16,040 bases of DNA from JBBRCX01 sp038204465 (GCA_038204465.1 JBBRCX010000101.1:1-16040), one strand, 5' to 3'. Positions 1-8,147 are shown, counted from the first letter of the stretch. A program made the numbers and translations. Notes: a model not told the origin generated them from the sequence alone.

Positions 1-389
1 CGGGCCCCCATTGCGGCCGCAACGGTCCCGCTCAGCCCCATTCCGCATCCCAGGTCCAGCACATCCGCGTCCAGCAGGGCGTTCGACGAATCGACGCGAG
101 GCCCGCAAATGCGCTTCAGCACATGTTCCGCAAGTCCCAAGCCGCTGTCCCAGAGCTCCGCCCAATACGGCAGATGCTGTGCATCGGCGTCGGCTCGACG
201 ACCGCTGACGCGTTCGAGCCGGTCTTCCTCGCGCGCCACCTCATCCAGGACGAGGTCAGGGTTGGCGATCCGAGTGAAAGCAAACGTGAGGGGGCCAATG
301 TGCAGCGGTTGCGTCACCGTCTGGTAACGCAGGTGAATTCGGCGAAGCAGCGCTTGGTGCTTGCGGCTGATCGGGGCGAAGCAACTCAC
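1..389 (-). CDS. SAM-dependent methyltransferase, METTL/lysine-methyltransferase-like (3' end off the window)
   Basis: I translated this frame directly; it has a GTG start and no ATG. Residues about 73-90 read LPYWAELWDSGLGLAEHV and residues 110-117 read VLDLGCGMG, followed by LSGTVAAAMGA. That is the 'PYWAxLWPSG' segment plus SAM-binding motif I of class I methyltransferases of the METTL/ETFKMT type. Known members methylate protein lysines or small molecules; the substrate here cannot be told. About 129 codons are visible and the catalytic C-terminal half lies beyond base 1. The GTG start is 5 nt after the stop codon of the YIP1-like gene, has no clear Shine-Dalgarno sequence, and is probably translationally coupled to it. 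The family call is good; the exact start is less certain. Confidence 0.8.
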   Translation of the reverse strand, partial: MSCFAPISRKHQALLRRIHLRYQTVTQPLHIGPLTFAFTRIANPDLVLDEVAREEDRLERVSGRRADADAQHLPYWAELWDSGLGLAEHVLKRICGPRVDSSNALLDADVLDLGCGMGLSGTVAAAMGA

Positions 390-394
390 GATGG

Positions 395-1150
395 TTAACG
401 CCGAAGTGCTTTTGGCTGCGGCGCGATCGTTGTCACCGACCCCGAAGTGACTTGTGACCAGACGAGGCCGACGATGAGATATCCCGCAAGCAGCGCCCCC
501 AGCGCCACTCCGAGCGCGATGAGGGCGCCGATCACCGCCCCCTTTGCACTGATAAACAGGCGCTTGCGTCCGACGATCACGAGATCGATAAAGATCCAGA
601 TCAGCGCGATGATCGGCCCGATCAAGGGGATCGGCGCGACGAGGCTCGGCCCCAGGCTGTAAGCAAACAGGTTATAGATCAACGGCCGAGGGACCTGGGT
701 TTTTACTTCGGCCTCGATCAGCTTCCGGTAGATGCCCGTCGAAAGCTTCAGCAGCGCGAACACGACCGGCGTCGTGACGAGTACCTGCAGGACGGTGGCG
801 ATCAGGTATCGATCCATCGCCACCTCTAGCTGCGCGTTGTGCCGGTAGCGCCATAACAGGAGCAGGTTGTGCACCAGCACGCTCACCGACCAGAGCGCTC
901 CACACACGATCACGAATGCGGCGGCATCGCTCGTCGTATCCGGCCGGCGGATGTGGTCGAGCAGGAGCGCCGGGCGCGCCATGCTCTGTGTCGCGGTTTT
1001 CACGAACGCGCCGATGACTCCGAGCGTCCCACGGTCCTCCCACGGCACCCCTTCTCCGGGCCGCGTCAGATCGTAGACGATGCCGGCGCGCGGCTGGTTC
1101 TCGAGTGCTGCAATGCGGATGTCAGGCGACGGCTCGATTGACTTTGCCAT
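395..1150 (-). CDS. YIP1-like integral membrane protein
   Basis: This is a 251-residue protein. A hydrophilic N-terminus carries the segment PWEDRGTLGVIGAFVKT (about residues 36-52), which resembles the stretch before the membrane core in bacterial YIP1-domain proteins. It is followed by about five hydrophobic segments: near residues 78-100, 113-135, 158-176 (rich in Pro/Gly/Ile), 178-192 and 203-230. There are no catalytic motifs. Bacterial YIP1-family proteins are poorly understood multi-pass membrane proteins. No Shine-Dalgarno sequence precedes the ATG. A TATCAT hexamer lies 15 nt upstream of the ATG, which would give a very short leader. The methyltransferase gene follows after 5 nt, so the two are probably co-transcribed. 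The membrane topology is well supported; the YIP1 assignment is by resemblance only. Confidence 0.7.
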   Translation of the reverse strand: MAKSIEPSPDIRIAALENQPRAGIVYDLTRPGEGVPWEDRGTLGVIGAFVKTATQSMARPALLLDHIRRPDTTSDAAAFVIVCGALWSVSVLVHNLLLLWRYRHNAQLEVAMDRYLIATVLQVLVTTPVVFALLKLSTGIYRKLIEAEVKTQVPRPLIYNLFAYSLGPSLVAPIPLIGPIIALIWIFIDLVIVGRKRLFISAKGAVIGALIALGVALGALLAGYLIVGLVWSQVTSGSVTTIAPQPKALRR

Positions 1151-1228
1151 AGTGAATGGGGTGGAATGATAACCGAAGGGGTCGACTTCGGTGCCGAGGG
1201 CCGCTAACTTCCCGGTTGACGGAGATCT

Positions 1229-1447
1229 ATGCGCAGCAGCACGCGAACCTGGCTGACCGTCATCTTTCTAATAGCCCTGGCGGGCTGCAATTCGGCACTA
1301 GAGACGGGATACGTTCCGCGTCTGCTCGGCGCCAGCGATGCAGTCCGGCGCGCGTACTATGCGCCTCCTTTCACGCCTGAGGCTCACGCTGCGCAAGTCG
1401 AGCGGCAGCAGGAATTCGAGCAACGCCGTCCATCGCCAAACTATTAG
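1229..1447 (+). CDS. small lipoprotein
   Basis: This is a 72-residue protein. The N-terminus has Arg residues, a hydrophobic core (TWLTVIFLIA) and a lipobox LAGC with Cys20, so a mature lipoprotein of about 53 residues is expected. The mature part has a Tyr/Pro/Arg-rich stretch and a charged, Gln/Glu-rich C-terminus ending QRRPSPNY. A GGAG Shine-Dalgarno sequence at 1221-1224 sits 4 nt before the ATG and supports the start. A weak hairpin with a T-run directly follows the stop codon. It is transcribed divergently from the YIP1-like gene. The function is unknown. The lipobox and RBS make a real gene likely despite its size. Confidence 0.72.
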   Translation: MRSSTRTWLTVIFLIALAGCNSALETGYVPRLLGASDAVRRAYYAPPFTPEAHAAQVERQQEFEQRRPSPNY

Positions 1448-1451
1448 GTGC

Positions 1452-1477
1452 TCGATTCGGCTTGAATGTCGATTTTT
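1452..1477 (+). terminator. possible intrinsic terminator after the lipoprotein gene
   Basis: Five nt after the stop codon, TCGATTC (1452-1458) pairs with GAATGTCGA (1464-1472), with a 2-nt bulge and a 5-nt loop. Five Ts follow at 1473-1477. The stem is AT-containing and bulged, so it is only moderately convincing. Confidence 0.4.
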
Positions 1478-1532
1478 CTGCTATTTGCTGCCCAAAATCA
1501 TCTGTCGCATCGAAATGCAGTTCGCCGGGCCC

Positions 1533-1545
1533 TAGAGTCTAAACG
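1533..1545 (+). promoter_or_regulatory. candidate leaderless -10 element of the HEAT/TPR gene
   Basis: TAGAGT at 1533-1538 is followed by exactly 7 nt and then the ATG at 1546. No Shine-Dalgarno sequence is present and no -35 box is clear. The spacing would put the transcript start at or next to the A of ATG. Confidence 0.45.
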
Positions 1546-2220
1546 ATGACCACGCTGCCACCTATCGATCCGGCAGAGTTCATCGCTTCCGTGCAACCTC
1601 TGCTTCAGAGCCAGGACTTGCACGGATTGCTGGCTTTGCTCAAATCGCGCTACACCAGCGAGCAGATTACCAAACTGCTTCGATCCCCCCACGAAGACGC
1701 CAGAAAAGTCGCCGCGCTCGCGATCGGACTGGTCGGCGGGAAATGCTGCATCAAAGACCTATCTGCGCTGCTGAAGGATCCGGATCCCATCGTCAACCAG
1801 ATGGTTGAGCACGCGCTGTGGTCGATCTGGTTCCGTTGCGGCTCCGCCGAAGCGAATCACCAGCTTGCCCGCGGCGCGGAGGCGATCGAGCGGCGAGATT
1901 TCGATCATGCGGTGCACCACCTCGAACGCGCGATTCAGATCGACCCAACTTTCGCCGAGGCGTACAACCAGCGCGCGATCGCGAGCTATCTTCAGGAGCA
2001 CTTCGAGCAATCGATCGAGGATTGCCAGCGGGCCGTGGAGCGGATGCCATGCCACTTCGGCGCTTGGGCCGGCATGGGACATTGTTACGCCCATGAAGGC
2101 CGGCTTGCTGAAGCGGTTGAAGCTTACGAGCAGGCGCTGAGGGTAAACCCTCATCTGGACGCCGTTCGCCAGGTCGTCGAAACCCTTCGCCGCCGACAGG
2201 ATGACACCGAGGCTCGATAG
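1546..2220 (+). CDS. HEAT-repeat / tetratricopeptide-repeat protein
   Basis: This is a 224-residue soluble protein with no signal peptide or TM segment. Residues about 41-97 form two HEAT-like helical pairs (for example SPHEDARKVAALAIGLVGG and KDPDPIVNQMVEHALW). Three TPR units follow at about 103-136, 137-170 and 171-204, each with the usual G/A-Y-A and terminal 'NP/DP/MP' positions (AIQIDP, AVERMP, ALRVNP). Both repeat types make protein-protein scaffolds, so it is probably a cytoplasmic adaptor. The start has no Shine-Dalgarno sequence but fits a leaderless mRNA. The DUF4175-like gene starts 68 nt downstream on the same strand with its own promoter-like signal. The domains are clear; the partner is unknown. 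Confidence 0.88.
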   Translation: MTTLPPIDPAEFIASVQPLLQSQDLHGLLALLKSRYTSEQITKLLRSPHEDARKVAALAIGLVGGKCCIKDLSALLKDPDPIVNQMVEHALWSIWFRCGSAEANHQLARGAEAIERRDFDHAVHHLERAIQIDPTFAEAYNQRAIASYLQEHFEQSIEDCQRAVERMPCHFGAWAGMGHCYAHEGRLAEAVEAYEQALRVNPHLDAVRQVVETLRRRQDDTEAR

Positions 2221-2251
2221 CGATGCCGCGGCTGATCAAATCCTGCACACA

Positions 2252-2288
2252 TTGACATTTCTCCTGCTTACCTGCCTAGATTGAAGGC
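2252..2288 (+). promoter_or_regulatory. promoter of the DUF4175-like gene, leaderless geometry
   Basis: A perfect -35 TTGACA (2252-2257) is followed by TAGATT (2277-2282) after 19 bp, or CTAGAT after 18 bp. The -10 ends 6 nt before the GTG at 2289. The purine-rich GAAGG at 2283-2287 is only 1 nt from the start codon, too close to work as a Shine-Dalgarno sequence. Confidence 0.55.
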
Positions 2289-3314
2289 GTGAATCAAGCC
2301 GTATCCTTCGATCGATTCCTCACCGCGCTGCATCGGCGATTCGTGGTGATTCGTGCGCTGGAGCGTGCGGGCCTGGGCTTACTCTGCGGAGGTCTGGCGG
2401 CGCTACCGCTTCTGCCACTGTTGATCCTCCGCGGTGAACCGACTCTGCACCTCGTGCTGGCGTCTCTTGGCATCGGCACAGCAGCAGGTCTTCTCTGGGG
2501 GATCATGCAGCGGCCCAGCGCGCTGCAGGCCGCGACGGAGGCCGACCGCCAGCTTCATCTCGCCGATCTCTTGAGCAGCGCGCTGCTCGTGCGCACGGAT
2601 GCAGCGGGCGACACCTGGGCGCAAACCGTCGTAGCGCTCGCCGATGCCAGAAGCGCGACGCTCCGTCCAGCTCACGTCATGTTGAACCGCTGGGGAGCGC
2701 GCGCCTGGAGCGGCACGGGTCTGGCGACCGCTCTGCTCCTGAGCATTACGACGGTCTCTTTGCGTTCGACCTCCACGCGGGCCACCGGCGCATTGACGGG
2801 CCTCGAAACGAAGGCGCCGGCGAACGATTCGGTGGATGATCGGCCGGTGCTGATGCTTTCGGCCTCTCGCCCGCCCCACGCTGAGCCGCCGCCGGCACTG
2901 GAGACGTCGAATCCTTCTGAATCGGAGGATCACCGCAGCGCGACGGATAAACATTTGCATGTCACGGGTGAACAACCTCACGCAAACCGAGATACCCGCT
3001 CGGGCGACGGCTCATCATCGGCGAGCACCGATCCGCCCGGTTCGTTGCCGCCCATCCCAGACTCCGGCACCAGCGCCGAGTCAGAGTCGCACGAAGGTTC
3101 ACCGGGGGCAGGAACAGGTAATCCCGCTCATGATCCGTCGAAGGCCGGCACATCCTCCACGTCTGCAGGCGCCGGCAAAGCATCGCCGCGCACACCACCC
3201 TGGCAAAGCGCCTCCTGGTCTGCCGATGTGCGCCGCGCGCACGAATCGATCGAGCGCGGTGACGTGCCCGACACCGTTCGCGATCTCCTGCGCGAATATT
3301 TCGACCGCCCGTAG
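2289..3314 (+). CDS. DUF4175-like membrane protein with Ser/Pro-rich tail
   Basis: This is a 341-residue protein with a GTG start. TM segments lie near residues 27-47 and 51-73. A conserved-looking soluble piece, AATEADRQLHLADLLSSAL (about 81-99), follows, then a third TM near 141-157. Residues about 160-305 are low-complexity Ser/Pro/Gly/Thr-rich, probably an extended periplasmic linker. The C-terminus (about 310-341) is a charged helix ending in TVRDLLREYFDRP. The two N-terminal TMs plus the 'aaDr-l-L-D-l-sA' stretch and third TM resemble DUF4175-type proteins, which often sit near MoxR/vWA/BatA clusters, although none is visible here. The function is unknown. The long overlapping frame at 2959-3468 is a shadow of the low-complexity segment. 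Confidence 0.8.
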   Translation: MNQAVSFDRFLTALHRRFVVIRALERAGLGLLCGGLAALPLLPLLILRGEPTLHLVLASLGIGTAAGLLWGIMQRPSALQAATEADRQLHLADLLSSALLVRTDAAGDTWAQTVVALADARSATLRPAHVMLNRWGARAWSGTGLATALLLSITTVSLRSTSTRATGALTGLETKAPANDSVDDRPVLMLSASRPPHAEPPPALETSNPSESEDHRSATDKHLHVTGEQPHANRDTRSGDGSSSASTDPPGSLPPIPDSGTSAESESHEGSPGAGTGNPAHDPSKAGTSSTSAGAGKASPRTPPWQSASWSADVRRAHESIERGDVPDTVRDLLREYFDRP

Positions 3315-3526
3315 CGCATTGCAAAGCGGGTTTCGACCCCTCACAATCGTCCACACCTGCGGCCTGTCTCGGCCACGGGGAGGGCTCGCTCAAGTCTCTG
3401 TTTTGCGTGGGTTACCTGTCTTATCAGACGTAGGATCTATTCTCCTGTTGGCTCAATGGCAGGAATAGGCGCAGGTCTGGGCTTTGCAGATAATGAGTCG
3501 GACAAAGTTTGTAGCAGGTGAGCCGA
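3315..3526. other. intergenic region upstream of the zinc-ribbon gene
   Basis: These 212 nt hold no credible ORF. GATAAT at 3489-3494 could be a -10 box for the downstream gene, but no matching -35 was found. GGCC repeats near 3361-3375 could form a 4-bp hairpin without a T-run. Nothing else is recognised. Confidence 0.35.
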
Positions 3527-5149
3527 ATGCGCGATCTCTTCCTTGAAGACGGGGCAACCGAGACCGCCCAACCCGCGGAGGGCGCTTCTACCGGACCGTT
3601 GCCCGCGGCCCAGACGCTGCGCAAAAGTCTCGAGGGGAAGTACGTCTGCCCGTTCTGTGGGTCGGTCAACCTCAACGCGGGCGGCGCGTGCCCGCGCTGC
3701 ACGATGGAAAACACTCCTGCCGCGCGAAAGGCAACCAAGTCGCGCATCGGTCCCTGGTACGTGCTGCAGACGCGCAACCCGGCCGCACCCGGGATGAAGT
3801 TCGAAACCCTTCTTGCCTTCGTCAAGAAGGGCCGGATCAAAGCGCGCTCGGTGGTTCGCGGGCCCACAACGCATCAACTCTGGCGCTTCGCGGCGCACGT
3901 GAAAGGCCTTAGCCGGGAGTTCGGCGTCTGCTACAGCTGCGGAGGTGACATCGAACGCAGCGCCGCACTTTGCCCGCAGTGCAACCGTCTCCAGGACCCA
4001 CCGCCCAACCCAGACGTCCTGCTGGAAACTCCGGCGGAGGAACCCAAGGCTCCTGCAGCGCCAGTCTATCGGGAACTGAAGGTGGAGGACGCGGACATCA
4101 TCGTTCCAACCCTTGGCCGTCCTGCTGCAACAGTGGACGACGCAGCGTCAAGCCAGCGGCCCCCGACGCTTGCCGCTCCGGCCCCGGTTACTCTCGCACC
4201 GCCGCGCGGCGAGGCGACGACACCGCCCGTCGAGCCAACGATACCGCGCGTCGCGTCAACGCCGTTGCCCCTTGGGCCGCCGCCCGCGTCGGACTCTCCG
4301 CGAAAAAAGGGCGACGCCTTTCTCAGCGCCAGGGACCTGGCCGCTGCCTTCAAGCTGGACTTCGCGCCGGGAGCAGAGTTTCACCCGGACGCCGAGGTCG
4401 ATGAGTTTGCCGGTGGACGACCGCGCGGGTCATGGAAGCGAAAGGCCCTGGTCCTATTGGTCCTCGCGGCCGGCGCATATGGCGCTTGGCTCTACATCGA
4501 CCCCTCGATGCGCACCCGCACAATGGATTGGCTTGAAAACAGCTACAACACGGTGCGATCATCGATCTCCAGAAGCTCCGACCCTGGTAAGAACAGCTCA
4601 TTGACGCCGCCGTCGACGACTGGCGGGAGGCCGATTTACACGCGACAGCCTGGCGCTCGCGGTTCGACCGGCTCTGATGCTGGCGCGACAATTCAAGCTC
4701 CCACCTCCACCATCGCGACGCCGAAGTCCGCCGCGACGACTCCGCCGACTGCGACGGCTCCTCCCGTCGCGCCCAGGGAAGCTTCTCAGGCCCATGAGAC
4801 GCCCAGGAGAACGGAAGCACAGCCGGCGACGAGACCTGCCCCATCCGAAATGAAGGCGCCGCCGGCGACCAACCCCGGGCAAGAAGTGAAAGGGCCTGCG
4901 CACGAACCCAAGCCAATAGCCTGGCCTACCGACGAGCCTGTGCTCACTGCGGCTCAGGCAATGGCGAAGTCAAAAGAGTTGTACAGGAGCGGGATTGAAG
5001 CCCAGGCGAACGGCAGTGCCGCTGAAGCGATCAAGAGCTTGGAGCAGATCAAGAAGCTTCCCCGCAACGTCTGGCAGAGCGATCTCGATCTTCGGATCGC
5101 TCAATTAAGAAAAGACGCGCAGCGGCAAGCTGACGTGAAGGCCGAGTAG
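3527..5149 (+). CDS. double zinc-ribbon, GYF-like, single-TM protein with C-terminal helical repeat
   Basis: This protein has 540 residues from ATG 3527. A GTG nine bases earlier is in frame, but AGGTGAG at 3516-3522 is well placed as the Shine-Dalgarno sequence for the ATG. Domains in order: a zinc ribbon (Cys41, 44, 55, 58); a GYF/DUF4339-like segment starting GPWYVLQTR (about 75-125); a second zinc ribbon (Cys135, 138, 149, 152); a Pro/Ala-rich linker with a short helical stretch FLSARDLAAAFKLDF; one TM segment near 305-325 (ALVLLVLAAGAYGAWLY); a Thr/Pro/Ala-rich low-complexity region; and a TPR-like helical end (about 470-535). With the TM in the middle, the zinc ribbons should be cytoplasmic and the C-terminus periplasmic. 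The role is probably scaffolding or signalling across the membrane. It ends 12 nt from the convergent secreted-protein gene. Confidence 0.85.
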   Translation: MRDLFLEDGATETAQPAEGASTGPLPAAQTLRKSLEGKYVCPFCGSVNLNAGGACPRCTMENTPAARKATKSRIGPWYVLQTRNPAAPGMKFETLLAFVKKGRIKARSVVRGPTTHQLWRFAAHVKGLSREFGVCYSCGGDIERSAALCPQCNRLQDPPPNPDVLLETPAEEPKAPAAPVYRELKVEDADIIVPTLGRPAATVDDAASSQRPPTLAAPAPVTLAPPRGEATTPPVEPTIPRVASTPLPLGPPPASDSPRKKGDAFLSARDLAAAFKLDFAPGAEFHPDAEVDEFAGGRPRGSWKRKALVLLVLAAGAYGAWLYIDPSMRTRTMDWLENSYNTVRSSISRSSDPGKNSSLTPPSTTGGRPIYTRQPGARGSTGSDAGATIQAPTSTIATPKSAATTPPTATAPPVAPREASQAHETPRRTEAQPATRPAPSEMKAPPATNPGQEVKGPAHEPKPIAWPTDEPVLTAAQAMAKSKELYRSGIEAQANGSAAEAIKSLEQIKKLPRNVWQSDLDLRIAQLRKDAQRQADVKAE

Positions 5150-5161
5150 CGCGCCCTCTTC

Positions 5162-5854
5162 TTACTCATCGTGATTCGTATCCGAAGGTGCGCTGACAGC
5201 CTGTGTGGCGGCCGGTTCCCTGGCATCCAGAAACTCAACCCGTTTCACGAACACCAGCTGCTTCAGGCTCTGCCCTGCCTCGCCCTTATCACGCTTGTGA
5301 AGAACATAGGTTCGCGTGCCGTCGCGGCTGTCCTGATAGAGCGGCAAGGCGACGCTGCCGCTGACCTGTTGACCATTCACGAGCGTGATCAGGTAATTCG
5401 TTTCGCGCGCGGGATAGGTCTTGCCGCTGTATTCCTTGACGTCGCTGCCGCTCTCCTTGAAGTGCCATTCGCGCTCGTCGCGCTCCCACGCCACGCGCGC
5501 TTCCATCTTCTTGATCAGTGCGAACGGAATGTCGCGATACTCGCCCCTATCCTCCTCCCACACGCGCACCGGCTTGTCGAGCGTCGTTCGCAGCGGGCCG
5601 CGAATCTTCTCCCCGTCGCTGGTTTCGATGACGCCAGGCCGCGTTTCCCCCGCGGGGCGGGCCGCAAAAGGAGATGAAGGAGCCCCATCCTCGTGCGAAG
5701 GCGCGGAAGCGGGAATGGCCGGCTGGGTCTGAGCATCGGCGAGAAGCGAGTCTACAGTCGGGTCACCCGCTGGCTCGGCCGGTCCCGTCGCGGGTGCGCC
5801 GGTTACGGCAGTCGATGCCATGGCAGCCACAATCGAAAGAATGAACTGCTTCAT
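5162..5854 (-). CDS. secreted protein of unknown function
   Basis: This is a 230-residue protein. The signal peptide is about residues 1-20 (FILSIVAAMASTAVTGA) with a plausible cleavage after Ala. An Ala/Pro-rich linker runs to about 70, followed by a beta-rich domain (about 74-212) holding VIETSDGEKIRGPL, EYSGKTYPARETNYLITL, VNGQQVSGSVALPLY and YVLHKRDKGEAGQSLKQLVF. The repeated 'dG..i.G.l' turns suggest small beta-barrel or SH3-like strands. The style fits planctomycete exported proteins, but I do not recognise a named family. No strong Shine-Dalgarno sequence precedes the ATG. It is divergent from tilS across a 65-nt spacer and tail to tail with the zinc-ribbon gene. Confidence 0.8.
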   Translation of the reverse strand: MKQFILSIVAAMASTAVTGAPATGPAEPAGDPTVDSLLADAQTQPAIPASAPSHEDGAPSSPFAARPAGETRPGVIETSDGEKIRGPLRTTLDKPVRVWEEDRGEYRDIPFALIKKMEARVAWERDEREWHFKESGSDVKEYSGKTYPARETNYLITLVNGQQVSGSVALPLYQDSRDGTRTYVLHKRDKGEAGQSLKQLVFVKRVEFLDAREPAATQAVSAPSDTNHDE

Positions 5855-5906
5855 TTTATCGCCGGCGCCCTACCAGGCCGCACTGCTCTCGGGCGCGATT
5901 CTATCC

Positions 5907-5919
5907 TAAAATTTGAGTC
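5907..5919 (+). promoter_or_regulatory. candidate leaderless -10 element of tilS
   Basis: TAAAAT at 5907-5912 is followed by 7 nt and then GTG 5920. No Shine-Dalgarno sequence and no obvious -35 box are present. The position would start the mRNA at the GTG itself. Confidence 0.5.
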
Positions 5920-6843
5920 GTGACCGACTCGATACATTGTGCCGCGATCGAATCGATTCCTGCAGGCGGCTGGGCCGTCGGCGTGAGCGGCGGCGCCGAC
6001 AGCGTCGCCTTGCTATCGCTGCTGCGCGACCGGCCCGACCTGTCCCTGCATGTTGTCCACCTCAACCACCAGACCCGCGGTAAGGCGAGCGACGACGATG
6101 CGGAATTTGTTCGCCAGCTGGCGGACCGCCTCGCGCTGCCGCACACGCTTGCGATCCGCTCCGGAGTTGAACCCACGCTCGGCAATCTGCCGCGGAACCC
6201 ATCCGCTCGCTATCGCGCGGCGAGAATGGGGCTGTTTCGCCGAGTTGTCCATACGCATGGCCTCAATGGCGTCATCCTCGCCCACCACGCTGACGACCTC
6301 GCGGAAACCGTTCTTCAGCGGCTGCTTCGAGGATCAACCGCACTGGGCCTGGTCGGGCCGGAGACGAGGACTGATCTCGACGGCCTCGTGCTTCTGCGCC
6401 CGCTGCTATCAGTGCGCCGCGACACGCTGCGCGCGGTCCTCCTCGCGCGGCTGCTCGAATGGCGCGAAGATCAAAGCAACGCTTCGAATGCGTACTTCCG
6501 CAACCGTGTTCGGCGAATGCTCGCTGGCCGGCCGGTACTCACCGCTGCCCTGATCGCGCTGCATGAAGCGTGCCGGCGCTGGCGGGCTTGGCTGTCGGCG
6601 AATGCTCCCGCCCCAGGCGAGCAGTTGCCCGGGGCGCTGCTGCGCGGGCTGGCGCCGGTCCTCGCCCAACAAACCGGGCGGCAATGGCTTCACGCCCGCG
6701 GGGTGCCGCACGATGAGCTGCGCCGCGACGTGGTACAACGATTGTTGACGATGGCGAGCGACGCGGCGTCCCCGGCGCAACAATCCTTCCCCGGAAACAT
6801 CCTTGTCCGCCGCCGGGCGGGCCGCCTCTGGGTCGGACAATAG
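5920..6843 (+). CDS. tilS: tRNA(Ile)-lysidine synthase TilS, short form
   Basis: TilS joins lysine to C34 of tRNA-Ile(CAU) using ATP, changing its codon from AUG to AUA. The protein has 307 residues from GTG 5920. The PP-loop S-G-G-A-D-S is at residues 23-28. It is followed by VVHLNHQTRGKASDDDAEFV, then NPSARYRAARMGLF, GVILAHHADDLAETVLQRLLRGS and the region LLEWREDQSNAS-x-RNRVRRML, which matches the family's 'D-x-SN...RN-IR' signature. The C-terminal tRNA-binding domain of E. coli TilS (432 aa) is missing. The length is like the compact Aquifex-type enzyme, so this is probably complete. The poorly conserved end (about 205-307) is Arg/Ala-rich. It is the first gene of a same-strand run of four with gaps of 50-80 nt. 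Confidence 0.95.
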   Translation: MTDSIHCAAIESIPAGGWAVGVSGGADSVALLSLLRDRPDLSLHVVHLNHQTRGKASDDDAEFVRQLADRLALPHTLAIRSGVEPTLGNLPRNPSARYRAARMGLFRRVVHTHGLNGVILAHHADDLAETVLQRLLRGSTALGLVGPETRTDLDGLVLLRPLLSVRRDTLRAVLLARLLEWREDQSNASNAYFRNRVRRMLAGRPVLTAALIALHEACRRWRAWLSANAPAPGEQLPGALLRGLAPVLAQQTGRQWLHARGVPHDELRRDVVQRLLTMASDAASPAQQSFPGNILVRRRAGRLWVGQ

Positions 6844-6921
6844 GGCGCGTAAGCGCACCGCGGCCGTTCGAGCTTGCCGGGCGGCGGGCATGCAGGCGAC
6901 AATAGCGCAAGAGGTTCAGTC

Positions 6922-8094
6922 ATGCGCTTCCATGCAACGATCAGCGATGAGCCGGCGGCTTCGGATGCCGCTGCCGAGGCGATCGCCGACTGCCAGGAGG
7001 CGACGGGCGCGCGGATCGACGTTGTCTTCGCGTTTCTAACGGCCCATCACCGCGACGATGCCGAGTCGATTCTCGAGCAACTTTGGCTGCAACTGGATCC
7101 GCAGACAATTATCGGCTGCTCCGCCGAGGGCGTCATCGGCGGCGAACGCGAGATCGAGCGCGAGCCGGGACTGGCGCTGCTGGCGGGCGACATGAGCGAT
7201 GTGCGGCTCCACCCGTTTCATATCGAGAGCGAGCCGGGCTGGCGCGAGCTGCTGAGCGATGAAGGGGCGATGAAGGAGCGGCTTGGGCTCGGGGAGGAGA
7301 CCCGGGCGTTGATCGGCTTCGGCGATTCGTTCACAACCCCGCTTACGCAGCTTCTTCCGCGCCTCGATCAGGTCGCGAAGGGAGTCCCGCTCGTCGGCGG
7401 GATGGCCAGCGGCGGACGGATGCCGGGTGAAAACGTCCTGATGCGCAATGACCAAGTTTACGACCGAGGCTTGGTCGGCCTGAGCGTCAACGGCCCGGTG
7501 GAAGTGCAGACGGTGGTCAGCCAGGGCTGCCGCCCGATCGGACGCCCGCTGGTCATCACGAAGGCGCACGACAATGTCATCGAATCGCTCGGCGGCAAGG
7601 CTTCGCTTGCGGTGCTGCGCGACCTGGTGTCGGAACTGGACGAGCGGGATCGTGACCTGCTGCAGAAGGGGCTGTTGATGGGGCGGGCGATAAGCGAATT
7701 CAAAGACCGTTTCGGGCGCGGCGACTTTCTCGTGCGAAATCTTGTTGGCGTGGATGAGGAGACCGGCGCGGTGGCGCTGGCGGATTTCGTGCGTACGGGA
7801 CAGACGGTTCAGTTCCAGGTCCGCGACGCCGCGACCGCGAGCGAAGATCTGTCGCTGCTCCTGCAGACGCAGGACGTTTCAGAGCCGGCCGCGGGGGGTT
7901 TGCTCTTCAGTTGCAATGGGCGCGGCACGCGGTTGTTCGAACGGCCCTGCCACGACATCGGCGTCGCGCGCGAGGCGATGCCCGCCACGCCGATCGCCGG
8001 CTTCTTCGCCGCGGGGGAGCTCGGCCCTGTTGGCGGTCGAAACTTCATTCACGGCCATACCGCCAGCTTCGCGCTCTTCCGCGAGCGCAAGTAA
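6922..8094 (+). CDS. FIST-domain protein (FIST_N + FIST_C)
   Basis: The protein has 390 residues from ATG 6922, chosen because GAGG at 6911-6914 is 7 nt upstream; an earlier in-frame ATG adds 16 unlikely residues. FIST_N covers roughly residues 20-210, with IIGCSAEGVIGGEREIE, LIGFGDSF and PLVGGMASGG. FIST_C covers about 215-380 and ends in the characteristic LFSCNGRGTRLF (Cys331-Asn-Gly-Arg334) and IAGFFAAGELGPV. FIST domains are predicted small-ligand (amino-acid-type) sensory domains. They are often fused or adjacent to chemotaxis receptors or GGDEF proteins, but this one stands alone and has no output domain or TM. It is cytoplasmic. Its partner is not identifiable from the neighbours. It lies 78 nt after tilS and 53 nt before the CPBP protease. 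Confidence 0.92.
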   Translation: MRFHATISDEPAASDAAAEAIADCQEATGARIDVVFAFLTAHHRDDAESILEQLWLQLDPQTIIGCSAEGVIGGEREIEREPGLALLAGDMSDVRLHPFHIESEPGWRELLSDEGAMKERLGLGEETRALIGFGDSFTTPLTQLLPRLDQVAKGVPLVGGMASGGRMPGENVLMRNDQVYDRGLVGLSVNGPVEVQTVVSQGCRPIGRPLVITKAHDNVIESLGGKASLAVLRDLVSELDERDRDLLQKGLLMGRAISEFKDRFGRGDFLVRNLVGVDEETGAVALADFVRTGQTVQFQVRDAATASEDLSLLLQTQDVSEPAAGGLLFSCNGRGTRLFERPCHDIGVAREAMPATPIAGFFAAGELGPVGGRNFIHGHTASFALFRERK

Positions 8095-8147
8095 GATCCC
8101 TCCGCGAGGTGCCCTTAGGTCAGCTTGTCTGCGCGGCCGCGCCGCGG

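Noticed and set aside
116..298. 60-codon minus-strand ATG frame
   Set aside because: It is out of frame with the methyltransferase translation, which has clear motifs and begins at GTG 389.
2959..3468. 169-codon plus-strand frame overlapping the DUF4175-like gene
   Set aside because: It is an alternate frame of the Ser/Pro-rich low-complexity segment, with no start signal and no recognisable composition.
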